64,000 nt of DNA from Enterococcus malodoratus ATCC 43197 (GTDB taxonomy: Bacteria > Bacillota > Bacilli > Lactobacillales > Enterococcaceae). Under the pieces are notes generated by a model. The model saw only the letters and a list, made by a program, of their open reading frames with translations. It was not told the DNA's origin and did no database searches. The position numbers were made by a program, and so were the translations under genes. Positions 9,804-19,900 of this stretch are shown here, piece by piece (positions within the stretch are counted from its first letter, which is position 1; each line of letters starts with the position of its first letter). Location: assembly GCF_000407185.1 (NCBI RefSeq), contig NZ_KE136483.1:682001-746000 (forward strand), in the 5' to 3' direction.

Positions 9804-11877
9804 GGAAGTACCGTCATATAATGAAAAACCGAAAGTAAATCCTTTTCTATGGTTCATTGATCAATTTATTCGTTTTCGATATATCATTGGGGTACTTTTT
9901 CTTATTATAATTATCGCATTAAATCTAAATGGGAGTTCCATCGGTTCTTGGGACAAAATTGTTTCTGAGCGAAGTGATGATAAGAAATCGGATGTGATCT
10001 TCGGTGAAAATCGTGAGGTTCGTTCAGATGAATGGATGGTTCAAACACCTTTTTATTTCTCGCAAGCAGAAAGCGACTATCCAGTTGTAAATAAGCAGTA
10101 CGGTAAAGAAGGGCAAAATATGATCATCGCCTACAATTCACCGGTGAAGGATTTAACTGTGATCGGCAAACCGTTTAATTGGGGCTTTTTCTTTTTAGGA
10201 AAAGAACGCGGGCTCTCTTTTTATTGGGGATTTAAAATCATCAGTATGCTGCTATTGAGCTTTGAGCTGGTTATGATTTTAACGAAACGCAACAAATATT
10301 TGTCGTTGCTGGGCTCGTTTTGGATTACTTTTTCTCCGTCAATTCAATGGTGGTTTATGCAGCATGTGGGCGATCTGATGTTTTTCACATTGGCAATCAT
10401 GGTGGCAAGTTATTATTTTATTGCGAAGCATGAAAATGTTTTGATGCGGCTGTTTATGATGGCGCTGATTGTCATTAATGGGATTGGTTTTGTTCTGGTG
10501 CTGTACCCGGCCCATCAGGTACCATTGGTTTATCTGATTTTGTTCTGGCTGTTTGGAACGTTGATCCATTTCAGAAAAGAACTGGTTTTAGATATTTGGG
10601 ACCTGCCGATTATTATTGGTGGATTGGGAATTATCGGTTTTGTTCTTTTCCATTTTTATAGTACATCAAAAGACGCGATTGATGCGACGCTTAATACGAT
10701 TTATCCAGGACATCGAGAGGCTGAAGGCGGAGGAAGACCGCAGTCTGATTTCTTCTTATTCCTGACAAACTGGAAAATTCCGTTTGATAATTTTAATTTC
10801 CATGGAACGAATAATGGCGAAGTTGCGTCCTACTTCAACTTCCTTCCATTAACAGTCCTATTGTCACCATTTATTTTCTTTTCTAAAAAGGGCAGGGAAG
10901 AAAAATACATGGGAGCAATCTTAGGTCTGTTCTGTCTCTTTATTTTTGGCTGGACATATTTTGGCTATAGTCATGGCATTGCGAAAGTTTTAATGCTGAC
11001 GTATGTAACCAGCACGCGCAGCTTAGTAACGTTAGGTTTCGGCGCTGTCTTACTGTCTTTATGGATGATCAATTTTATTTGGGAATATACAAAAATTCCT
11101 TGGTGGATAAAATTGATTTTCTTAGGACTTATTATGATTATGGCAACTCATTCGGTAACATCCTCTATTATGGGATTGTATTTCAATAACTTTGAAATTT
11201 TTATGACGTTAGTAGTATTTGCTTTAATCATGTTTGCTTTGTTGTTTAAACTAAAGAAGTTTTTTATACTGGCAATGACTATTCTCATTTTGGTCTCCGG
11301 GATTTCGGTGAACCCAATCGTTCATGGAACAGGGGCAATTGACAAGAAAACATTGGCTGAAGAAATCGTTAAGATCAAAAAAGAAGATCCGAATGCACTA
11401 TGGCTGTCAGAAGATAATCTTTACAACTTTACGCCGGCATTAGGAGTCAAGACGATCAACTCAGTCCGTTTTTACCCAGATATGAAATTATGGCACAAAA
11501 TTGATCCTAAGCATAAGAATGAAAAGTATTATAATAGATATGCACACGTACGAGCATTTATTGATAAGGGAAAGACGGATTTTCGTTTGGACCGACCAGA
11601 TAATTTTACGGTCAATCTTAATTTTACCGATTGTAAAAAGCTGGGGATTAAATATGTAATCAGTAACCGGCCGCTTGAAGATTATAATGCATTGAATTAC
11701 GCGCAGTTTGAAAAATTGTATGGTCCAGATAAGGATAAGTGGACGATTTATCGCTTAACATTTACTTCGGATGAAGCACAAGCCGAAGCAGATGTAGATA
11801 TTGCCCCAATTGGCGGAACGAATAATTACCAAGAAATCCCTCAACCAGCACCAGCTGAAGATGGATATATTAATTAA
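9775..11877 (+). CDS. Large polytopic membrane protein, GT-C-like
   Basis: A 700-residue membrane protein. A cytosolic basic head of about 35 residues is followed by a first helix and an outside segment with the strongly conserved-looking ENREVRSDEWMVQTPF (about 77-92). About ten more helices and a soluble C-terminal domain of about 170 residues follow. An acidic pair in the first outer loop is the hallmark of GT-C glycosyltransferases using polyprenyl-phosphate sugars, so such a role outside the membrane is likely but inferred. ATG 9775 is chosen for its AGGAGG; longer in-frame starts lie inside the previous gene. It corresponds by place to epaJ. Confidence 0.75.
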   Translation: MESRTQKRTREVPSYNEKPKVNPFLWFIDQFIRFRYIIGVLFLIIIIALNLNGSSIGSWDKIVSERSDDKKSDVIFGENREVRSDEWMVQTPFYFSQAESDYPVVNKQYGKEGQNMIIAYNSPVKDLTVIGKPFNWGFFFLGKERGLSFYWGFKIISMLLLSFELVMILTKRNKYLSLLGSFWITFSPSIQWWFMQHVGDLMFFTLAIMVASYYFIAKHENVLMRLFMMALIVINGIGFVLVLYPAHQVPLVYLILFWLFGTLIHFRKELVLDIWDLPIIIGGLGIIGFVLFHFYSTSKDAIDATLNTIYPGHREAEGGGRPQSDFFLFLTNWKIPFDNFNFHGTNNGEVASYFNFLPLTVLLSPFIFFSKKGREEKYMGAILGLFCLFIFGWTYFGYSHGIAKVLMLTYVTSTRSLVTLGFGAVLLSLWMINFIWEYTKIPWWIKLIFLGLIMIMATHSVTSSIMGLYFNNFEIFMTLVVFALIMFALLFKLKKFFILAMTILILVSGISVNPIVHGTGAIDKKTLAEEIVKIKKEDPNALWLSEDNLYNFTPALGVKTINSVRFYPDMKLWHKIDPKHKNEKYYNRYAHVRAFIDKGKTDFRLDRPDNFTVNLNFTDCKKLGIKYVISNRPLEDYNALNYAQFEKLYGPDKDKWTIYRLTFTSDEAQAEADVDIAPIGGTNNYQEIPQPAPAEDGYIN

Positions 11878-11897
11878 TCGAAGTTCGGAGGAAAAAA

Positions 11898-13157
11898 ATG
11901 ATACAAATAAAAAGAAGCACATCAAATCTATTAAATTTAATTAGTGCGTGTATTCTGATTGGAATGACGTTGCTGTGCTTTTTCCTTTGGACAAAGGGTA
12001 TTGGAACTCAAGGAATGTTCAATATCTATGCTAATATGAATCGTTATATGCCTATCGGAGCAACGATCGTTTTGCTATTAAACGTTTATCGTCTGAAGCT
12101 GGGGGATCTGATTTGGATTGGTGTCGGGATACTTTCAATTATCTTTTTTCATCAGTTTGATGAGCTAAGACAGGCGGGTTTCTTGCAGGATATTACAATC
12201 GCTTTGATTATTTTGATAGTATTGGATTTCAAATTAGTCGAATTTACAAAAGAATTACGGCTGATCTTTGCTGGTTTGATGGGAATGGTTCTATTAATCA
12301 CAGCTTATCGAATATTTACGGAGATTCCTGATCCAGTTGCGGGTATGAGCATTTGGGATAAAAGCAATAAGCTGCAGGAGATTTGGATCAATACGAATAC
12401 CATCGGCAGCAGTGTGATGTGCTCAAGTTTTTTGGCGGCGACGCTGTTGCAGTCACTTGAACGAAGCTGGGCAAGAATTTTAAAATACCCAGTTTACCTT
12501 GTTGCGTTAGCTTGTACATGGGTCGTTCAATCACAGGCTGCATTTATTGCAGTTGTAGTGTTTGTACTCTTTGATGTATGGCCCAATTTTTTGAAAGAAA
12601 AGGTCAAATGGGGATACGGAATCGGCTACAGTGTTTTTCTGATTGGCATCTTTCCTTTGTCGTTGTTTTTGGCAAACTCCAGCAGCATCGATTTGTTTAC
12701 CGGACGGGAAGATATTTGGAAACATTTTTACGATACCTTGTTTGAAGTGAAGGAACAGTTCTTGGTAGGCATGCCGCCCTTTACGTTTCAGCGTGGCCAA
12801 CAGATTCTAGGAAATCATAATAGTTACAATGCAACTCTAGGTCAATTTGGTTTAGTTGGATTAGTGTTGATGAGTATGTTTATCTTATATAATGTTTGGC
12901 TGATCATCGTTAAAGAGGATACACAGGCAACGCAACTAAGCTTCATTATTGCTTTTTTTGCTGTACTTATGCAGTCAACGATGGAAGATACATTGATGGC
13001 GCCATATTGGATTCCGATTACGTTTTGTTTATTAGGACTTGCTTGGCAAAAGAATCCAATAGATGAGGATTTTTATGATTACTCGGTAAATGTTTTCGAT
13101 CCAACGGAAGAAGAAGCGTTTGAGGTGAGACCGACACGCAAAAGCCGACGAGGCTAA
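11898..13157 (+). CDS. O-antigen ligase/polymerase family membrane protein (Wzy_C-like)
   Basis: A 419-residue protein with about ten to twelve helices and a charged C-terminal tail. The periplasmic-side segment FTGREDIW near residue 268 and GNHNSYNATLGQFGLVG near 302-318 match the O-antigen ligase/Wzy family, which join or polymerise lipid-linked glycans outside the membrane. ATG behind GGAGG, 20 nt after the previous gene, so cotranscribed. A strong terminator follows. It may ligate rhamnan chains or side groups; the substrate is unknown. Confidence 0.78.
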   Translation: MIQIKRSTSNLLNLISACILIGMTLLCFFLWTKGIGTQGMFNIYANMNRYMPIGATIVLLLNVYRLKLGDLIWIGVGILSIIFFHQFDELRQAGFLQDITIALIILIVLDFKLVEFTKELRLIFAGLMGMVLLITAYRIFTEIPDPVAGMSIWDKSNKLQEIWINTNTIGSSVMCSSFLAATLLQSLERSWARILKYPVYLVALACTWVVQSQAAFIAVVVFVLFDVWPNFLKEKVKWGYGIGYSVFLIGIFPLSLFLANSSSIDLFTGREDIWKHFYDTLFEVKEQFLVGMPPFTFQRGQQILGNHNSYNATLGQFGLVGLVLMSMFILYNVWLIIVKEDTQATQLSFIIAFFAVLMQSTMEDTLMAPYWIPITFCLLGLAWQKNPIDEDFYDYSVNVFDPTEEEAFEVRPTRKSRRG

Positions 13158-13205
13158 AAGGCTAGGTTTCGGACGAGTTGTCCTAGTAGAATAGAAAAAT
13201 GAAGT

Positions 13206-13258
13206 ATCTCAGATGAACTCAATTGTTAAAGAGTTCGTTTGAGATGTTTTTTTGTTTT
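13206..13258 (+). terminator. Strong intrinsic terminator inside the polysaccharide locus
   Basis: A 15-bp stem (ATCTCAGATGAACTC, 13206-13220, with GAGTTCGTTTGAGAT, 13231-13245; G-U pairs allowed), 10-nt loop, then a T-rich tract. It should end most transcripts from the rml side. Confidence 0.85.
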
Positions 13259-13508
13259 AAATAAGTATCGATGATAATCATTTAAAGATTAGAAAGCTAT
13301 TATCTATGGAGAATGAATATGAGAATTAGAAAATCGGCTGTTATTTATGAAGAGAGAGTATATTAATAATACGGTAATAGATCGCGGCAAGACTTTTATT
13401 TTAATTCAAAATAAAGAATATGGTGTTGAAAATCCCATTATAAAAGGCTTATTTTATGTGTATAGAGATCTCAGGTGAAAATAATTCTTAAAAAAGAAGG
13501 AAGAACAT
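13259..13508 (+). other. Intergenic stretch with two possible tiny reading frames
   Basis: Between the terminator and the 127-residue gene there is no normal gene. A 15-codon frame at 13319-13366 has GGAGAAT in front of its ATG. An overlapping 43-codon frame at 13347-13478 (begins MKREYINN, ends FYVYRDLR) has no good ribosome site. Either could be a leader peptide or chance. No convincing promoter was found by eye. Confidence 0.3.
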
Positions 13509-13892
13509 ATGGAAGAATATGGGTTAAGCAGAAACCAGCTTTTTACCTTAACACGCAAGACCTTGGAAAAGCGAGTAAACAATTATTACCAAACGACCAA
13601 TGACGGTAATGGTGCGATTGAAATATTGATAGCGCTTCAAGTGAGAGAAGAGTTGTGCGAGGCAGACTTTTCAATGATGCTGATGGAGTTAGTCCAACAC
13701 ATTTTCTTACGCACACGTTCTACGGCGGCAATGCGACGATACTATCTTTACTTTGCTGAATATTTCGAGAAAAAAGAATGGCGGCTATTATCTATTAAAT
13801 TATTTCCCGCGAAAACGTATATCGCTGAAAAGCTCCGGACTTTATATACTCAATTTATTAAAGAACCTTTGGCAGGATTAGTCGGTTCATGA
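13509..13892 (+). CDS. Small cytosolic protein of unknown function
   Basis: A 127-residue protein, not recognised. It is rich in predicted helices, with many Leu, Glu and Arg, and no signal peptide or membrane segment. An internal FLRTRSTAAMRRYYLYFAEYF (trimmed: LRTRSTAAMRRYYLYF, about 75-90) is strongly amphipathic. ATG behind AAGAAGGAAGAAC. It forms a two-gene unit with the next gene (47 nt apart), flanked by terminators within a locus otherwise devoted to polysaccharide synthesis. It shows no glycosyltransferase or transport motif; a regulatory or scaffold role is only a guess. Confidence 0.6.
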   Translation: MEEYGLSRNQLFTLTRKTLEKRVNNYYQTTNDGNGAIEILIALQVREELCEADFSMMLMELVQHIFLRTRSTAAMRRYYLYFAEYFEKKEWRLLSIKLFPAKTYIAEKLRTLYTQFIKEPLAGLVGS

Positions 13893-13939
13893 CGAAGAAC
13901 CTAGTAACGGTATGAAATAAAATAGAAAGGAAAGAGACG

Positions 13940-14599
13940 ATGACCACATTAAAAGCAGAATTCGAAAAAAGTAATGGGAAAATCCATTATTTACAGTTGA
14001 AAAATTTCGATCTGACGAAGACCGGAGAAGAGATCAAAGCGTCTTTAACAAAATTGACTAAGTTGAACCTATTTGAAAAGAATGGTGTCGGCTTATTTAA
14101 AAAGGTTCGTCACGCGACGCTAATCAAAACAATAGAAACGATTATTTTTGATGATCGCATCGATGCGCATGTTGAATTGACGGATTCCTCATTAAGCAAT
14201 ACGGAATCACACGTTCAAATAGAAGAAACGGTATCAGTAGTTGAAGAGCCTAGACAAGCTATTCGCGAGCAGGAGGAGGTTCAGATGGCTCATGATTTCG
14301 TTGTCTTGGAAGAGAAACCAGAACCCGATGTATTGATCCAAACCATCGAACTACCTGAACAAGTAAATCCAAGAGAACTAACTCAAAGCGATGCTTTGTC
14401 AATAGTTGTTTCCTGTATGCCCAACGACTATACATTGGGAAATATTCAGATTGAGGACAATGAATTGCCTACGAGGCTTATTTTGACAGAGAGACTTAAG
14501 AAGTCAGAAACACAGGATATGGAAATCGCGCAGGCTCCACCAGATGTACCAAAGAAAAAACGAAAAAGATTGTTAGATCGAATCCGAAAGCGAGAGTAG
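13940..14599 (+). CDS. Cytosolic protein with DUF2922-like N-terminus
   Basis: A 219-residue soluble protein. Residues 1-72 (strand LKAEFEKSNGKIHYLQL, then EEIKASLTKLTKLNLFEKNG and a final strand TIETIIFDD) resemble the small DUF2922 family of Firmicutes, usually about 70 residues. The rest is an acidic low-complexity extension rich in Glu, Val and Pro ending in a basic tail KKKRKRLLDRIRKRE. The function of DUF2922 is unknown. ATG behind GAAAGGAAAGAGACG. It is paired with the preceding gene. The family match is from pattern memory and should be tested. Confidence 0.6.
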   Translation: MTTLKAEFEKSNGKIHYLQLKNFDLTKTGEEIKASLTKLTKLNLFEKNGVGLFKKVRHATLIKTIETIIFDDRIDAHVELTDSSLSNTESHVQIEETVSVVEEPRQAIREQEEVQMAHDFVVLEEKPEPDVLIQTIELPEQVNPRELTQSDALSIVVSCMPNDYTLGNIQIEDNELPTRLILTERLKKSETQDMEIAQAPPDVPKKKRKRLLDRIRKRE

Positions 14600-14614
14600 C
14601 TCGCTGCATTTTTC
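14590..14614 (+). terminator. Hairpin over the stop codon of the DUF2922-like gene
   Basis: GCGAG (14590-14594) pairs with CTCGC (14600-14604) around a loop holding the TAG stop; TGCATTTTT follows. A short but plausible intrinsic terminator. Confidence 0.45.
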
Positions 14615-14646
14615 CCATTAGAAAATCCAACGTTGGTATGGGAGAA
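14611..14646. repeat. Inverted repeat with nested palindrome
   Basis: TTCCCAT (14612-14618) faces ATGGGAG (14638-14644) and encloses the perfect palindrome CCAACGTTGG (14627-14636). It could form a branched RNA or be a protein site; it sits in a 352-nt region without genes. Confidence 0.4.
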
Positions 14647-14688
14647 AGTCAGAATTTTTAACTTGGAAAGAAAATTTAATAAAAATTT

Positions 14689-14716
14689 TAGCTCGCCGAA
14701 ATGGCGGGCTATTTGT
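14689..14716 (+). terminator. Hairpin in the gap before epaL
   Basis: TAGCTCGCC (14689-14697) pairs with GGCGGGCTA (14703-14711) around GAAAT, followed by TTTGT. A GC-rich stem with a weak T tract. The remaining 150 nt to the epaL promoter show nothing recognisable. Confidence 0.55.
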
Positions 14717-14865
14717 CGTAGGCATCGATAGACAAAGAGTATCAAAAATCTATGTTACATGTGATGAATCAACAATCGAAGCGATAAGGTCATTTTAGCG
14801 GCAGCGAGTAAAGAAAATAAGGCCTTGCGAGGCAGTTGGAATTAACGAAGCTTTTCTTAATAATC

Positions 14866-14894
14866 TTGCTTTTACATATATCTTTCTGTAGAAT
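14866..14894 (+). promoter_or_regulatory. Candidate promoter for the ABC exporter and downstream genes
   Basis: TTGCTT (14866-14871), 17 nt spacer, TAGAAT (14889-14894), 58 nt before epaL. It follows a gene-free gap with hairpins, so it probably starts a transcript covering epaL, epaM and the large glycosyltransferases. Confidence 0.6.
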
Positions 14895-14951
14895 AATAAC
14901 GTTAATCAACTGTAGAAATAATAAATCAAGCGTTAGATGAGAGGAATAAAA

Positions 14952-15764
14952 ATGTTTAAAGACTTACTTAGTTTTTTTAAAGAAATTTTTCAAAATCGTA
15001 CCTTACTAAAACAATTTTCAGTGAATGATTTCAAAGCGCGTTATGCTGGGTCGGCTCTGGGAATTTTTTGGGCCTTTGCTAATCCGTTAGTGATGGTAGT
15101 TACTTATTGGTTTGTCTTCGGGGTCGGATTCAAGGCAGCGATGACGGATGGAAAATATCCATTCATTGTTTTTCTATTAACAGGGCTGGTACCATGGATG
15201 TACTTTTCAGAAGTATTAGGTTCAGCAACGAATGTTTTTCGCGAATATAGCTATTTAGTAAAAAAAGTCGTATTCAATATTCGCATTTTGCCATCTGTTA
15301 AATTATTTTCGGGATTATTTATGCATATCTTTTTCATCGCTATCGCTTTGATAGTAGCGATTTTTAATCACGCGATTCCGAATCTGCACATGTTGCAGCT
15401 GCTTTACTATCTTTTCGCGATGATGATGTTTTTAACAGGACTGACTTGGATTACTTCTTCCATTCAGCCATTTTTCCCGGACATCAATCAATTTATTGGT
15501 GTGATTATGCAGGCACTAATGTGGGGAACGCCGGTACTGTGGAGTATCAATCAATTTGCGGCCCACCCAACAATCCAATTTATTTTAAAATTCAATCCTA
15601 TGTTTTATGTGGTCCAAGGATACCGAGACGCGTTCTTTGGTGAACAATGGTTTTGGGAAAAACCGTTGTTAACGATCTATTTCTGGGTTGTGACTTTGAT
15701 TCTATTAGTGGTCGGCAGCATTGTCTTCAAACGCTTGAAACCACATTTTTCTGATGTTCTATAA
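14952..15764 (+). CDS. epaL: ABC-2 type polysaccharide export permease (RgpC/Wzm family)
   Basis: A 270-residue permease with about six helices that would move the lipid-linked rhamnan across the membrane with EpaM. The N-terminal VNDFKARYAGSALGIFWAFA and the following NPLVMVVTYWFVF are typical of Wzm/RgpC/TagG permeases. ATG 14952 is chosen because GAGAGGAA lies just before it; the upstream in-frame ATG has no site. The ATPase gene begins 14 nt downstream, so they are cotranscribed. The name follows position in enterococcal loci. Confidence 0.9.
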   Translation: MFKDLLSFFKEIFQNRTLLKQFSVNDFKARYAGSALGIFWAFANPLVMVVTYWFVFGVGFKAAMTDGKYPFIVFLLTGLVPWMYFSEVLGSATNVFREYSYLVKKVVFNIRILPSVKLFSGLFMHIFFIAIALIVAIFNHAIPNLHMLQLLYYLFAMMMFLTGLTWITSSIQPFFPDINQFIGVIMQALMWGTPVLWSINQFAAHPTIQFILKFNPMFYVVQGYRDAFFGEQWFWEKPLLTIYFWVVTLILLVVGSIVFKRLKPHFSDVL

Positions 15765-15778
15765 GGAGATAAATTTAA

Positions 15779-16984
15779 ATGACTGAAACAGTAATCGAAA
15801 TTAACCACTTAACTAAAAAATATGATATGTATAAAAAGCCTTCTGATCGTTTGAAGGAGGCGCTGAGCCCAACAAGAAAAACCTATCATGAAGTTTTTTA
15901 CGCATTGAATGATGTGAATGTAGAAGTAAAAAAAGGCGAAATGATCGGATTTATCGGAGAAAATGGTTCTGGTAAATCAACGATTCTAAAGATCATTACG
16001 GGTGTTTTGACACCTTCAGAAGGCGAAGTAAAAATCGAGGGAAATATCGCAGCACTTTTGGAACTAGGCTCCGGATTCAATCCAGAATACAGCGGATATG
16101 AAAATATTTTCCTTAACGGGATGGTTCTAGGCTTTTCTCGTGAAGAAATGATGGATAAAGTTGATGATATTATCAATTTTGCTGATATTGGCGACCATTT
16201 ATATCAACCGGTCAAAACCTATTCAAGCGGGATGTTTGTGCGTCTTGCTTTTGCTGTGGCGATCAACGTCGATCCTGATATTTTGATCGTCGATGAAGCA
16301 TTAGCGGTTGGTGACTTGGAATTCCAATTAAAATGTATGGAAAAATTTACCGAATTGCGGAATGCCGGAAAAACGATTCTATTCGTTTCTCATGATGTAA
16401 ATGCGGTTCGTCGTTTCTGTGACCGAGTGTATTGGTTGAAAAATGGTGTTGTTGAAGCAGAAGGCGAAACAATGGATATTACAGAGAACTACGAAAACTT
16501 CTTGAAGAAAAAATCATTGAAAACCATTGACCGTGACAACTCTACTTCAGAAGACTTTTCTGCTTACGATATCGTAGAAGTAAAATCGGCTGAACTATTG
16601 GATGGCGACCTGCAACCTTTAGAAATTATTGAACAAGACAGCAAGGTTGTTGTGAAAGTGACTTATAATGTAAAAGATGACTCGATCAAGAAGCCTGTAT
16701 TAGGTGTGGCGATTCGTACAGTCGACAACAATTATGTTTGCGGTTTGAACACGTTATTGGACGAAGAATCGATTCCTTGGAAAAAAGGGGAGAATGTCTT
16801 CTATTTAGAATATGAAAAGATGGCACTTCTAGGCGGCGAGTATTACTTCGACGTAGCTGTTTTTGAAGAAAATGCGACCGTGCCGTTGGTTTATAAAACA
16901 AGATATTTGACCATGTTCATCTCTGGCAAATATGTCGGTGAAGGCATCGTCGTTTTGGATCATAAGTGGAAGGATACGATTTAA
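15779..16984 (+). CDS. epaM: ABC transporter ATPase for polysaccharide export (RgpD/Wzt family)
   Basis: The 401-residue energising partner of EpaL. Walker A GENGSGKST at 60-68, signature YSSGM at 148-152, Walker B ILIVDEALAVGD (168-179), H-loop FVSHD near 203. Residues from about 245 to the end form an extra beta-rich domain like the C-terminal carbohydrate-binding domain of Wzt, which in other systems recognises the finished chain end. ATG behind AAGGAG. It ends 2 nt before the epaN-like gene, whose methyltransferase domain would suit a chain-terminating modification; that link is inference. Confidence 0.92.
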   Translation: MTETVIEINHLTKKYDMYKKPSDRLKEALSPTRKTYHEVFYALNDVNVEVKKGEMIGFIGENGSGKSTILKIITGVLTPSEGEVKIEGNIAALLELGSGFNPEYSGYENIFLNGMVLGFSREEMMDKVDDIINFADIGDHLYQPVKTYSSGMFVRLAFAVAINVDPDILIVDEALAVGDLEFQLKCMEKFTELRNAGKTILFVSHDVNAVRRFCDRVYWLKNGVVEAEGETMDITENYENFLKKKSLKTIDRDNSTSEDFSAYDIVEVKSAELLDGDLQPLEIIEQDSKVVVKVTYNVKDDSIKKPVLGVAIRTVDNNYVCGLNTLLDEESIPWKKGENVFYLEYEKMALLGGEYYFDVAVFEENATVPLVYKTRYLTMFISGKYVGEGIVVLDHKWKDTI

Positions 16985-16986
16985 TT

Positions 16987-19900
16987 ATGAAGTATGATTT
17001 TGATTTATCGCTTGAAGAGCATACAAGTGTGGGGAAAATCATCAGTCAGATCACTGAAGGTTCTTACGTTTTAGAATTTGGTCCTGGTAATGGCCGAATG
17101 ACACAATATTTGATCAACGAAAAAAAATGTGAAGTATCGATCGTCGAATTTGATCCGGTCTTATTTGAGCACGTCATGGGCTTTGCCCAGGACGGCTTTT
17201 TAGGAAATATCGAAGAATACAAATGGAATGATCATTTTGCAGATAAGAAGTTTGATTTTATTATCTTTGCGGATGTTCTAGAGCATTTGACGGATTCAGA
17301 AAAGGCGCTTGAAGAAGCAAGTAAATTCCTGGCACCTAATGGGGAGATACTATTAACTTTCCCAAATTTGGCACACAATTCAGTGATGATTGATTTATTC
17401 AACAACCGATTAGACTGGAAACAATATGGACTGCTGGATCGGACCCATAATAGTTTTTATACTCAGCATGGTTTTGAAGAGCTGTTTGAACGAATTGGCT
17501 TATCCATCCGCCGTGAGGATTTTACCTATTCGCAGGTTGGTCAGAATGAATTATCAGCAAGTTATGAAGAATTGCCGGAAATGGTTCGCTATGATTTCAA
17601 AAACCGTCCTTTTGGCGAAGTCTATCAGTACTTCTATGCGTTGCGGAAAGAGCCGGTTGAACGACCAGAACGGGTCGAACCGATTAATTCAAATTATAAT
17701 AAGCAGATACAATTGGCTTATTTAATTGATGGTAAATTTGAAATTGAACCTTACATTCTCAACAATCAAACCGGGGAAAATAAGGTTACAGAACATCAAG
17801 CACCAGAGCATACAGACCAATTACGGATCGTAATCGGTAAGGTTCCTGCGGCAATTCAACTATCGGTTGTCGTTGATAATAAATTATTGACCGTCAAAGA
17901 GACGAACGCTTCTTGGTATCAAGAGGATCTATTTATGTTCCCTGCAGTACTAGAGGAACCGTATGTGATCGTGGATGGTGCGATGGTTGCGGGTAAATCA
18001 TTTACTGTAAACGTCAATGTACTGAATGAAGAAGAATTTTTCCCGTCAGAAATAAAAGTGATGGAAGATGTAGCAAATGAAAAAGAAAAGAACCGTTTGC
18101 TAACATTGAAGTTGAACTATCTGGACCATTATAACTATCAGCTAAATAATATTCCTTACGTAGAACCAAGCGCTGAAATGGAAGGAATCAAACTGACGAT
18201 CGAATCAATCGAAAATAACGAGTCCGAAAACGAAGCAATCATCAAGGGCTGGGGATTTTCCGAAGCGACGAAAACGCCATTGAAGTACTTATTGGCTGAA
18301 TCAATGAATCGGCTGCAGGTCAATTCGATTTATCGCCCAGATGTGAATGAAGTTTTTGGCATCGACTCGACTGAGAAGTTTGGGTTTATTTTAACGGCTA
18401 AAAATATGCAAGTGCTGGATGCAGTAAAATTATTTATTCTAGATGATCAAGATCAGATTTATCCAGTTATTGCGAAGCATTCACAACAGGTAAATACACC
18501 GGTGGCGAGAAAAATTCGTCATTTACTTGGCTCCATCAAACGAAATGGCTTTTCTGGAGCGGTGAAGAATTATCAACGTTCAAAACAACAAAGCGCAAAT
18601 TATGAAGAGTGGATGACCAAGGTTGAGGAACCAACGCGTGCACAACTAATCGAGGCTTCAAAAGAATTAGCCTTCCAACCAAAGATTTCATTGGTTGTGC
18701 CGGTTTATAATGTCGATGAAAAATGGCTGCGTGCTTGTGTGAAATCATTGACGGATCAAATTTATGCAAATTGGGAGCTGTGCTTGGCAGATGATGCCTC
18801 GCCAAAAGCCCATATCAAACCGCTACTACAAGAACTAGCGGCTGCAGACGAACGAGTGAAAATTGTTCTGCGTGAAAAAAATGGACATATCTCAGAGGCG
18901 ACAAATTCCGCAATTGATATTGCGACGGGGGATTATATTGGGTTCTTGGACAATGATGATATTTTGGCTGACACAGCATTATTGGCTGTTGTTAATGCTT
19001 TGAACGAAGATCAGAGTCGAGAATTTATTTACACCGATGAAGACAAGTTATCGATGAGCGGCAAACGGTTTGACCCATTCTTCAAACCTAATTGGAATGA
19101 AACATTATTACTGGGACACAACTATATTACTCATTTTGTCGTTGTGAAACGTTCGATCGTAGAGAAAGTCGGCGGGTTACGAACCGAGTTTAATGGCAGT
19201 CAAGATTATGACTTTGTTTTACGGGCCACCGAAGCGGCAAAAGAAATCTACCATGTTCCTAATATCCTTTATCACTGGCGCACAATCGAAACATCAGTAG
19301 CGATGGACCCGCAGAGTAAAGAATATGCCTATGTGGCTGGACAAAATGCGGTGCAAGCGGCTATTGAACGGCGCAATTTAGATGGTGTTGTATCAATGAC
19401 GAAAAATTATGGTGCCTATAAGGTCGATTTCAAATATGAGAGCGAACCAAAAGTTTCAATCATTTTAAGCGGCAAATCAAGCGAGAAACAATTGATGAAA
19501 CTATTAACGACGGATTGGTCTAAATTTGAAATCTTAACCAATAATGCCGCAGTTACCGATGAGCGTATTCGTACGTTTTCTAGTAAGAATGAAAATGACT
19601 TAGCGAAAGAAGCAACCGGGGAATTCTTAGTATTCTTAACCGAAGAACTTGTTCCTACTCAAATCACTTGGCTAAAAGAAGCGATGAACTTTGTTCGTTT
19701 GCCGAATGTTGGTGCAGTCACAGGCAAAGTGATTAGCAAAGATGAAGCTATCTTGAATTGCGGTGTGATTATTGATCCAGCACACGAGCGTGTTGTGTAT
19801 GAGCAGCAAGGACTATCTAACAAAACGATTGGAACGTATTTCCGCCCAGCCTTGCCGCGTGAAATTTATACAACGACCGAAGATGTGGTCATTATCAGTA

